A DNA stretch of 28,512 nucleotides, from contig BNVA01000008.1 of NCBI GenBank assembly GCA_025997755.1, positions 1 to 28,512 on the forward strand. The letters are read 5' to 3'. The stretch is from Spirochaetia bacterium (lineage in GTDB: Bacteria; Spirochaetota; Spirochaetia; Treponematales; Breznakiellaceae). The position numbers were made by a program, and so were the translations under genes. The notes below the pieces were generated by a model. That model saw only the letters and a program-made list of their open reading frames with translations. It was not told the origin of the DNA and made no database searches. Shown here in pieces: positions 9,701-15,799 of this stretch. How positions within the stretch are numbered: position 1 is the stretch's first letter; every line of letters starts with the position of its first letter.

Positions 9701-11157
9701 ATCCTTGCCCGGAAAGAAGCATCCAGTGTAGTGTAATAGTCTACCGCCGGTGACAGGGACATACGGAATGCTTGACCCCGGAAAATGGCGCTGGAAAACC
9801 AAACTATGCCTGTAACGAGCAGTCCGGCGGATAGGGCATATAGGGGAATAAATTTCTTTGCCTGTTCCTCAAAGGTAAAAATCGCGTTGGGCGAGGGTGT
9901 AAAGATAACCTTGTTTAATAAATCGCGTATAAAATACGAGCGTGTATTGGCGGGCTGTACATCCGTAAGCGGGAACTCGTCCACCTTTTTACCCGCCAAT
10001 GCGGCAAGCCCCTGACTTAGGGTTATTCCCAAATCCGTGGCGGAGGTAAAATATATCCCCTCAAAAACCATGTTCTTGGAGCCGTGAAAGTTATTCTCGC
10101 TAAAGAGGGTGTTCAGGTAAGTATTCAGATTTTTGTACAGTGTGGCGAAGTTTTCTGGAAACAGGTACATCTTGCCCGTAAGATCCATGCGGCTTCCTGC
10201 GCCGGGAAGTTTAAGGGAAACCGCACGGGAGATCATGATCTTCTTGCAGCCTACCCGCAGCCGTTGCAGCAGGGCGTCCCAGAATTCTTTAAAAGTAGCG
10301 GTTTCGTACAGTCTGGTGGTATTGCTAAAACCCAGTATCTGGTGCCGCATTTCTTCTGGAATTCCCATGATATATTCCCTAAAGCCGTCCACCATATCCA
10401 GCTTGGTCACCACCACCTGACAGGGAAGGTACATACCAAGGGTGTGGAAAAGCTGACTTAGCTCGGTTGCCATAAGTATTGCTTTTTTCTGGGAAAGCAT
10501 ATCATCGTCTGCCAGCAGTGAGTCTGCGGGGATGGTTAAGATAATGCCGTCCAGCGGCCGGCGGCGGCGGCGGCGGTAGAGCTGTTCGATAATGTAGTTC
10601 CATTCCGCGCTGGAACCGTCCAGCCAGCGATCAAAAAAGACGTGTCCCGAAATATCGCAGACCACACTTTTTGCACCCAGCCACATACGTACCGGCAGAC
10701 TGTCCTTGCCGTTGCTGTCTTCTTTGGCGGTTTCCACTGCGGAAGGGATAAGCTCCAGTTCGCTGGTACTGAGCAGCGACGATTTACCCGAATGGGGTTC
10801 ACCCAGCAGTATATACCAAGGAAGGTCGTAATTTTTGCGCTTGTACTGGGCGGGCAGGGCAAAACCCTGATTTAACAGAAAATTTATCTCCTGAATACGG
10901 TCGGAAAGTAGATTTTTTACCTTGTTCTGATCTTCCCCGCCTTTTACCAGTTGGGCAACGTGCCGCCAGACCATGAGGTCTTTTAGGATGTTCCGCGTCT
11001 CCTTTGCCTTGATCCTCTTGCGCTTGATTTTCTGGATCAGGGGTATCCCCACAATTAGTAATATTAAAAGCAGCGCCACGATAAAAATGATTCGGGCTGT
11101 GGCATTGGTTTTAATAAGTGTAACAGCCTGTGGTATCATGGAGAGCATATTTTTCAT
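6730..11157 (-). CDS. tssM: Type VI secretion system membrane subunit TssM (IcmF family)
   Basis: 1475 residues, longer than the 1100-1300 common for TssM. One N-terminal membrane helix (about 22-41) is followed by the basic KIKRKR, placing the next domain in the cytoplasm. The NTPase-like domain has Walker A GEPHSGKSS (119-127), a DISG Walker-B-like site (D168), an Arg run 195-200 before PLDGIILTIP, and TKLD (251-254) as the NKxD equivalent. FEGIYFTSA and SYFIRDLLNKVIF are classic IcmF blocks before the second membrane helix (about 438-459). The remaining ~1000 residues would be periplasmic and include the C-terminal IcmF beta-domain. TssM spans the envelope with TssL and TssJ as the docking channel for the T6SS tail. 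Confidence 0.93.
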   Translation of the reverse strand: MKNMLSMIPQAVTLIKTNATARIIFIVALLLILLIVGIPLIQKIKRKRIKAKETRNILKDLMVWRHVAQLVKGGEDQNKVKNLLSDRIQEINFLLNQGFALPAQYKRKNYDLPWYILLGEPHSGKSSLLSTSELELIPSAVETAKEDSNGKDSLPVRMWLGAKSVVCDISGHVFFDRWLDGSSAEWNYIIEQLYRRRRRRPLDGIILTIPADSLLADDDMLSQKKAILMATELSQLFHTLGMYLPCQVVVTKLDMVDGFREYIMGIPEEMRHQILGFSNTTRLYETATFKEFWDALLQRLRVGCKKIMISRAVSLKLPGAGSRMDLTGKMYLFPENFATLYKNLNTYLNTLFSENNFHGSKNMVFEGIYFTSATDLGITLSQGLAALAGKKVDEFPLTDVQPANTRSYFIRDLLNKVIFTPSPNAIFTFEEQAKKFIPLYALSAGLLVTGIVWFSSAIFRGQAFRMSLSPAVDYYTTLDASFRARIPHVSPLITRDASGEYVIDNSSVDWWNNSVSVSRVQYFYEIYSYRERNMSAPLGFKMASLMFFGANPNMGYSDRAFVHNQVFGLMVRAPLIQSLGQKFIEYQNRPVILDANMRQAVHSFLLLEDLKNEDFYRIFSSKDFQTLAMLKFLMPNISNDSIDLLNSYQSRYDKRHMFSTESNYVLSGDFVTAGQAAMNTMLNAWDRLTTYPDSLYGKMKTLVMICYQIISNYTRINSIAAHINEAASIDELRQQVTEWKNLSVAQNELINDGRSIFDDISKNRAISAVIRGVSLNPGYIDIFSDNHISNSLFQLPVLNLATTEYTNLFNADMKFLEKKVGSNLRFADAGQITMGRIRSLRGNFSRGLSNQIDDLRRTAQGLNSNDLMTKKITDDPKETMSLFAAVERILNLAAAPELITPETLRKAEFMQNWQKLQAAIQTAADGYDSFVKPMEANERLASLITGERDMMLALATLNRYTVIESGLDLFSSTEPQIAASVREKSKDENIFTFSNQAMEVLLGKIIYDKSYDPIVVKSMVGDFIYFAQLFAHYNNPEMQKSFAYFQEFEAFRSYLEHYIDYWGTFPDTAYPKLTNWTDYKARLRNYQSYQINSVIQTLYTKSVELLNQIDDTLLTEIVVKKKAAYTASMNDKIVLLSMFFNDNTNKMLSAWSRLPADPETAFKTLQLEEVQAVKDIYMTAYSEVKELSVGWWNAFTENGFNILIDNYYNHRLEEFGVNMEAFNSFPFCSDATIHGALSLKEIGDFAWLLTELGAGIVPGAEADTSPVAGLHRDVFRGGVAKKWAQTIQKIAVAASDRRKPLVWTVNQPPIDVQSGLSIPGKLNAVNRFRYIEVSSGRNTQRFTTYEKTETALAQGNVTDSELRFKFYVMSTDIAPVFEFSINNPWAIFSLYLKKDGIRDQDGKRYIPIYISDQSGEYVYFVTVDFSTELPGIDDWYDSDTWPEITVMDGVVEANRRIFSPGGVEIQPAGTAGTSN

Positions 11158-11172
11158 CTTATGAAAATATCC

Positions 11173-11892
11173 TTAAGGCTTTAGCACCCTGGATGGCGAA
11201 ACAGGGCTTGGAATCGCGCTCTTTACCACACGGGAAAGAGCATCACGGTACTCAAAGGTTGCCTTACCGAAGCTGACCAAGTTTACCGCCAGCGAGATAA
11301 GTAAGAAGATGACGGAAAACACCAGCACTCCCCGGACTATCTTGACTAAGCGGTGATGCTGGGGCACAAGTGTTTTCTTTTCCGCAGAGATGCGTACAAG
11401 GGGCTCCGACTGAATATCCAAGGCTTCCGGGAACTTTTCCGTGCAGCGCTTCATGGTTTCTTCAATGTATGCACGGTCGTTGTGGTAGATCCCCTCAAAC
11501 CCAAGTCCCAGCATGATATAGTAAAGGCTAACCGAATCGCGGGCAGTAGGATCCTTTAGAGCATCGTTAAGCAGGTCGAAAAACTTCTCGTCGCCCGAAA
11601 GCTCGTTGTACTTCCGCGCCAGCACCTGCCAGTCCTTGCTAAAGGGAAATTGCCCCTCCTTAACCATGTAATCAATAAAAAACACAAGGGAATGTTCGAT
11701 TTTTAGGTATTCCTGTAACAGTTCGGGAACCTTGACCGCCTTCTCCTTGGCATCTTCCAGCAGGAATTCAATATCTTCCTGAAACTTTTCTTTGGCGGGA
11801 TGGCTTCCCACATTAACGTACTGCCAGTAATTACATATACAGGTAAGGATGGGATTGCATATCTTTTCCAGTTCGCTAAGGCCGGCGCTCAT
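11173..11892 (-). CDS. tssL: Type VI secretion system protein TssL (DotU/IcmH family)
   Basis: 239 residues. The cytoplasmic DotU domain covers about 1-180, with the family hallmark YYIMLGLGFEGIY (124-136) and surrounding helices. A single C-terminal membrane helix (about 188-207) leaves a ~30-residue tail that would be periplasmic. No OmpA/peptidoglycan-binding extension is present, so this is the short form. TssL pairs with TssM in the inner-membrane part of the trans-envelope complex and contacts the baseplate through TssK. The start codon overlaps the tssK stop by four bases (ATGA-type), and tssM follows after 15 bases. The tail-anchored layout and the LGFEG motif make the assignment firm. 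Confidence 0.92.
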   Translation of the reverse strand: MSAGLSELEKICNPILTCICNYWQYVNVGSHPAKEKFQEDIEFLLEDAKEKAVKVPELLQEYLKIEHSLVFFIDYMVKEGQFPFSKDWQVLARKYNELSGDEKFFDLLNDALKDPTARDSVSLYYIMLGLGFEGIYHNDRAYIEETMKRCTEKFPEALDIQSEPLVRISAEKKTLVPQHHRLVKIVRGVLVFSVIFLLISLAVNLVSFGKATFEYRDALSRVVKSAIPSPVSPSRVLKP

Positions 11893-13262
11893 GCAGAGCC
11901 CTCAATGATAGTGATAAAGAGACTAGCCTCAAGGACGGGGAAGACCTCGTGCGCCCAGTCAATCAGTACTCCCTTCTCCTGACACATCTCGTTCCATATA
12001 CGGGTGGATTCCGCAAGCTCAAGTTTAAACCACTGGGTATTGCTTAAAACCGGCAGGAAGCGGGGAGGGTATTGCAGTTCGGAAAGTTTGACGCCTCTAA
12101 CCCGTACATTCTTTGCTCCGGGATTTACCAGCTTGAAGGTATCTCCCAGTTCAAGGGCTTTGGCAGTCTCACGTTCACCGGTTTCGGTATGCACAGCAAG
12201 GTAAATATCGTTGGCTTTGATGATGTTTTCCATGCTAAGCGGGGTAAATAGGTATGCGCCATCGTCGATAGGGGCAAAGTTCAGACGGGTATAGTGTATA
12301 CCCCCTTCCGCCGCGATAAATGACCTTATATCCTGTATGGTCGTCATAAGCTGCGGGGCGCTGTCGTGGTGTATATACTCTTTTATATCCCGAATATCGT
12401 TAATCGGGTTAATGCCCATCAATTCAGCCAGAAATGAGGTGAGTTCCAGATAGAGCGCGAAAGGCGAAATACGCCCCGGTGAAAGCAGCATTGTAAGCCG
12501 GTTTTCGTAGAGGTTCAGCACCCGCAGCATCAGCGCGTTATAGGCATCCAGACCGGTAAAATTTTCGGGTTTAAACTTGATCGACGTCAGGCTGTTTTGT
12601 ACTTTGTCCCGGCAATGGCGGGTATCCACCAGCAGGTTATAGACCATGCTGAAAAGTGGGCTGTCGGTACTGAGCAGAACATAGGGAGGGATATAGGTGT
12701 CGTCTACCGTTACCTGTACCGACGATTCGTGGGTAACAATCTTCAGTTTCAAAACCGGTATTGCTTGCATATCCCCCGCGTCATCAAGGTTGGTGATAAG
12801 CCGGGCGTTTATCTTCCGGGTAACAACAGTAATCTCGTTATCCCCGAAGTTTTCATCCCGTATCTGATGTTCTTTGGCTATATAGAGCATCTTGGACTGC
12901 GATTTGGATTCGTCTACAAGGTTACCCTCCAGTTCCGACCAGAGCGGCACCGCTATGCTGATAGTAAGCTCGCTGGGATAGGTTTTTAAAACTTCCCCCA
13001 GATCAAGGGGCTTTAGTATAACGTTACCCGGCTCGCTCAGTTCAAGCCCGTCCGGCATAATCGCCGAAAAGCGCTTTATCACAACCCGTGCGCCGGTAAG
13101 CGCCTCGGTATCAAGTTCAAAGTCGATAAGTCCGTTTGCAAAGGGCAGGGATAACTGCCGGTTCAGCCTTGTATACTGGGCGTTTAACCTCTGCATATAC
13201 TGAAAATGGTGGGGCTGTAAAAACTGACCGCTATTCCAGTGTAGAAATTGTTCAAAACGCAT
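11889..13262 (-). CDS. tssK: Type VI secretion system baseplate subunit TssK
   Basis: 457 residues, the usual TssK length. It opens with the highly characteristic LHWNSGQFLQPHHFQ (about 7-21), the W-x-G-x-FLQPxHFQ signature of the family (VCA0114/ImpJ), then a shell domain and a C-terminal receptor-binding-like domain. TssK is the trimeric adaptor that joins the baseplate wedges (TssE/F/G) to the TssL/TssM membrane complex. It is related to phage receptor-binding proteins. It sits nine bases after the tssJ-like lipoprotein gene and overlaps tssL by four bases. The presence of tssK without tssE, F and G in the window indicates that the baseplate genes are elsewhere in the genome or beyond this locus. 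Confidence 0.92.
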   Translation of the reverse strand: MRFEQFLHWNSGQFLQPHHFQYMQRLNAQYTRLNRQLSLPFANGLIDFELDTEALTGARVVIKRFSAIMPDGLELSEPGNVILKPLDLGEVLKTYPSELTISIAVPLWSELEGNLVDESKSQSKMLYIAKEHQIRDENFGDNEITVVTRKINARLITNLDDAGDMQAIPVLKLKIVTHESSVQVTVDDTYIPPYVLLSTDSPLFSMVYNLLVDTRHCRDKVQNSLTSIKFKPENFTGLDAYNALMLRVLNLYENRLTMLLSPGRISPFALYLELTSFLAELMGINPINDIRDIKEYIHHDSAPQLMTTIQDIRSFIAAEGGIHYTRLNFAPIDDGAYLFTPLSMENIIKANDIYLAVHTETGERETAKALELGDTFKLVNPGAKNVRVRGVKLSELQYPPRFLPVLSNTQWFKLELAESTRIWNEMCQEKGVLIDWAHEVFPVLEASLFITIIEGSA

Positions 13263-13271
13263 AGCAACCTC

Positions 13272-13814
13272 TTATTTATTGGCTGGTATATCAGGCGGCG
13301 GCGCCCGGCGGGGATCCGTCGGCTTCTCTGAAACTTCGGTAATCCTCTTAGGCTCAACCTGAAAATATATATTCTCCCATTGGGTAAACTGTTCCTTTAC
13401 ATCAATCGTGAGAATTCTACCATCCCCTGATTTCATATCGGCAGAATAGGGCAAATTAACAAGAAGAACAATTTTGTCGGGCTTTCGTTTAACCCACTTC
13501 TTCCACCCTAGCTGCCGGTAATTAAGGGTTATAGGAGCGGTGATCTCCTCGGAAAATCGTAGTGTATAGGGGGCTGCCGATTTCCGTAAAGCGCTGCCGG
13601 TGGCAAAATAACTCTCCACCCCTGTTGTTTTAATTTCGTCCGCCATACCGGAAGTAACAGCGGTGATGTCCACTTCTATGGAGGGATAGATACCGTAGTA
13701 GTCCAAAAGCTCTCTTGAAATACCTACGGTGATACGGTAATGCTTATAACAGGAAGCCAAGCTTACCAGAATCACCGCCAAGAGTACGAACCACGCGGCG
13801 TTTTTGAGTTTCAT
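13272..13814 (-). CDS. tssJ: Outer-membrane lipoprotein in the TssJ position of the T6SS operon (divergent TssJ-like)
   Basis: 180 residues with a lipoprotein signal peptide and lipobox LASC (Cys22). The body is beta-rich (IYPSIEVDITAV, YTLRFSE, IVLLVNLPY) and ends in a Pro-rich tail. It opens the T6SS operon immediately before tssK, the common place for tssJ, the lipoprotein that anchors the TssM periplasmic domain to the outer membrane. I do not see the usual TssJ sequence blocks clearly. The pattern of an SIEVD strand, a later YFATGSALR segment and a W-x2-W region looks like a divergent lipoprotein class, so function is inferred from context. A strong Shine-Dalgarno (AAAGGGGG) lies five bases before the ATG. 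Confidence 0.62.
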   Translation of the reverse strand: MKLKNAAWFVLLAVILVSLASCYKHYRITVGISRELLDYYGIYPSIEVDITAVTSGMADEIKTTGVESYFATGSALRKSAAPYTLRFSEEITAPITLNYRQLGWKKWVKRKPDKIVLLVNLPYSADMKSGDGRILTIDVKEQFTQWENIYFQVEPKRITEVSEKPTDPRRAPPPDIPANK

Positions 13815-13916
13815 ATCAACCCCCTTTCATATTTACTCCATTGTAACGGCAGGGTTACCGTTTAACAAGACCGCCATTGCCTCTGTTTAAAAATAATGTT
13901 ACAAATGAAGTATAAC

Positions 13917-13952
13917 AGCGGTAGCCTAGCAACCCGCTTTAACAAAACGAGG
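13917..13952 (+). promoter_or_regulatory. preQ1-I riboswitch controlling the queuosine-precursor transporter
   Basis: Stem P1 is AGCGG (13917-13921) with CCGCT (13934-13938), closing a 12-base loop. The A-rich tail TTAACAAAACGAGG (13939-13952) follows at once. This matches the Thermoanaerobacter tengcongensis preQ1-I aptamer, whose tail reads TTAACAAAACAAGG. The loop contains CCT that can pair with AGG of the tail to form the H-type pseudoknot. That AGG is the Shine-Dalgarno (GAGG, 13949-13952) five bases before the ATG at 13958. So preQ1 binding would block ribosome access: translational OFF control of precursor uptake. Confidence 0.87.
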
Positions 13953-13957
13953 TTAAA

Positions 13958-14674
13958 ATGAAAAATTACCGGTACCTTGATCTGGTTACCGCCTTCTTTG
14001 TGACGGTGCTGATCATTAGTAATGTAGCGTCATCGGCAAAGGTTGTAGATTTACATGGTTCGATTTTTGGTATCCCGTTAGCCTTTGATGGCGGCACCCT
14101 GCTCTTTCCGCTTTCATATATTTTTGGCGATGTTTTAACAGAAGTTTACGGTTTTAAGGCGTCGCGGCGGGTTATTTGGACAGGTTTTGCCGCCCTTGCC
14201 CTTTCCGCGATAGTATTTTTCCTGTTACGCGCCCTGCCATCCGATCCGGTTTGGGAAGGATATGCGGGAAGCGCAGCCTACGATGCAATACTCGGAGGAA
14301 TGAGTACCGGAGGCATCGTGTTTGCAAGCCTTGCCGCCTATCTTTTGGGTGAATTTTCAAACTCCGTAGTGCTTTCAAAAGTAAAAATATTGATGAAAGG
14401 GAAACTACTCTTTGTCCGCACAATAGGCAGTACCCTTGTAGGCGAGTTTGTAGACAGTCTTATTTTTATTCTTATCGCAACGCTTACCGGAGTTTTTGTA
14501 TGGGAACTTTTTTGGACTCTTGTCATAACAAACTATATCTTAAAATGTCTTATAGAAATAATTATGACCCCGCTAACCTACCTAGCCGTTCATAAACTCA
14601 AAAAAAACGAAGACGTTGATGTTTACGATAACGGTGTCCGTTTTAATTTATTTCCTTTGGGCGGCAAGCAATAG
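13958..14674 (+). CDS. yhhQ: Queuosine precursor transporter (YhhQ/QPTR family, VUT family)
   Basis: 238 residues, about six membrane helices. Family blocks are visible: VLIISNVASSAKVVDL, GGTLLFPLSYIFGDVLTEVYG (about 49-69) and the C-terminal TPLTYLAVHKLKK. YhhQ proteins import queuine-pathway precursors such as preQ0/preQ1 for the tRNA wobble nucleoside queuosine. The preQ1-I riboswitch directly overlapping its ribosome binding site gives independent support for the substrate. The gene is monocistronic as seen and divergent from the T6SS operon (143 bases between starts). No queCDEF or tgt gene is in the window, consistent with salvage rather than local de novo synthesis genes. Confidence 0.93.
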   Translation: MKNYRYLDLVTAFFVTVLIISNVASSAKVVDLHGSIFGIPLAFDGGTLLFPLSYIFGDVLTEVYGFKASRRVIWTGFAALALSAIVFFLLRALPSDPVWEGYAGSAAYDAILGGMSTGGIVFASLAAYLLGEFSNSVVLSKVKILMKGKLLFVRTIGSTLVGEFVDSLIFILIATLTGVFVWELFWTLVITNYILKCLIEIIMTPLTYLAVHKLKKNEDVDVYDNGVRFNLFPLGGKQ

Positions 14675-14695
14675 GCGGACGGATGCTATACCCCC

Positions 14696-14723
14696 TTGAC
14701 ATATTTTTAAAACATATTAAACT
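14696..14723 (+). promoter_or_regulatory. Predicted sigma-70 promoter of the cbiK operon
   Basis: A perfect -35 box TTGACA (14696-14701) is followed after 16 bases by TAAACT (14718-14723), a 4/6 match to TATAAT. Transcription would begin near 14730, immediately before the conserved riboswitch core. The spacing relative to the riboswitch makes the call credible despite the weak -10. Confidence 0.5.
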
Positions 14724-14727
14724 AATT

Positions 14728-14899
14728 GAAACATGGGGAAGTAAGGTGAAATTCCTTCGCAAGTGCGTTACCGTTATAGCCGGGATACCAAATGGCGGCA
14801 TACCTTTTTGATTGACCGTTTTTCATATTCTTTGCGCATACCTAGAATGTGAATTTGATAGTAACGCATTTGCCCCAAATTTTTTATAAGGGGGCAAAG
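14728..14899 (+). promoter_or_regulatory. Cobalamin riboswitch candidate with SD-sequestering hairpin
   Basis: Core elements appear in the right order. GGGGAAGTAAGGTGAAATTCC (14735-14755) matches the GGGAA...GGTGAAA-TCC core, followed by a short CGC/GCG hairpin. GCGTTACCGTTA (14765-14776) resembles the GCcACUGUnA box, and GCCGGGATACC (14779-14789) the following conserved strand. The 3' part contains TTTGCCCC (14869-14876) complementary to GGGGCAAA (14891-14898), which includes the cbiK Shine-Dalgarno; the ATG is at 14902. This eight-pair hairpin would hide the ribosome binding site, suggesting translational control. The exact 5' and 3' limits and the kissing-loop are not resolved by eye. Confidence 0.65.
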
Positions 14900-14901
14900 T
14901 T

Positions 14902-15777
14902 ATGAAAACTTTGTACAAATCCATGACAGTTATATTTTTGTCAATCGTAAGCGCAGGGTTGGTTCTATCTTGTGCAAGCTCGCAGCCGCAGGGAACCAAA
15001 AAGCCGGTTCTCCTTGTGGTGAGCTTCGGTACGAGTTTCGCGGAAAGCCGCGCGGCAACAATAGGCGGGATCGAAAACGCAATTACAAAGGCGTATCCCG
15101 ATTATGAAGTGCGCAGGGCGTTCACCAGCCAGATCATCATCGATCATATTAAAAGAGACGGCGGGGAGAAAATCGACAATGTAAGCGAGGCGATTAAAAG
15201 GCTAAGAAAAGACGGCGTTAAAGAAGTTGTAGTTCAGCCCACACATATAATGAGCGGCATAGAGTACAACGAGTTGGTGGATACTTTTAAAGCGCAGGAA
15301 AAATATTTTACAAGCGTAAAATTCGGTAAACCGCTGCTTTCAAGCGATGCGGATTACAACAGGCTGGTAACCGTACTTACCGATGTAACAAAAGAATATA
15401 GCGACGGTAACACGGCAATAGTTTTTATGGGACATGGGACGGAGCATAGCGCAAACGAAACTTATACGCGTCTTGCAAATTTGATAAAGCAAAAGGGCAT
15501 TACAAATTATTATATAGGCACAGTGGAAGCGGCGCCGTCGTTAGACGATGTAATAAATGATATATCAAAGACAAAAGTAAAAAAAGTTTTGCTCCAGCCG
15601 CTTATGATAGTCGCAGGCGATCATGCGAATAACGATATGGCAGGCGACGAGGACGATTCATGGAAAACGATAATTACGGGCAAAGGCTATTCGGTCAGCG
15701 CGGTACTCAAAGGATTAGGACAGTTTCCCGAAGTACAAGCAATGTTTGTAGAACACGCCGGCGCTGTGATTAGATAG
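14902..15777 (+). CDS. cbiK: Sirohydrochlorin cobaltochelatase CbiK, lipoprotein/periplasmic form
   Basis: 291 residues. CbiK inserts Co(II) into sirohydrochlorin in anaerobic cobalamin synthesis. The CbiK fold is evident: LLVVSFGTSFAESR near residue 40, QPTHIMSGIEY (112-122), FMGHGTEHSAN with the metal-binding H178, TVEA with E209, and MIVAGDHANNDMAGDEDDSW with H241. Unlike the cytosolic enzyme, this protein starts with a signal peptide ending LSC (Cys24) and a short Ser/Gln/Pro linker, so it should be an exported lipoprotein. Exported CbiK (CbiK-P) is known in Desulfovibrio. A binding lipoprotein and a FecCD permease follow in the same direction, and a cobalamin-type leader precedes it, suggesting metal or tetrapyrrole capture at the cell surface. 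Confidence 0.9.
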   Translation: MKTLYKSMTVIFLSIVSAGLVLSCASSQPQGTKKPVLLVVSFGTSFAESRAATIGGIENAITKAYPDYEVRRAFTSQIIIDHIKRDGGEKIDNVSEAIKRLRKDGVKEVVVQPTHIMSGIEYNELVDTFKAQEKYFTSVKFGKPLLSSDADYNRLVTVLTDVTKEYSDGNTAIVFMGHGTEHSANETYTRLANLIKQKGITNYYIGTVEAAPSLDDVINDISKTKVKKVLLQPLMIVAGDHANNDMAGDEDDSWKTIITGKGYSVSAVLKGLGQFPEVQAMFVEHAGAVIR

Positions 15778-15799
15778 AGAGTAAAGAATAGAGTAAAAT

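Noticed and set aside
10557..10576. CGG-type trinucleotide run as a possible contingency (phase-variable) repeat
   Set aside because: It encodes the basic segment that precedes the conserved PLDGIILT strand of IcmF proteins, and slippage in threes would not shift the frame.
13841..13864. Short inverted repeats (GTAAC/GTTAC and AACGG/CCGTT) between tssJ and yhhQ as an operator
   Set aside because: Only five pairs each, mutually exclusive, and no known regulator site is recognised; too weak to annotate.
13911..13916. TATAAC as -10 box of yhhQ
   Set aside because: Transcription would then start inside the preQ1 aptamer and remove the 5' strand of P1; the real promoter must be further upstream.
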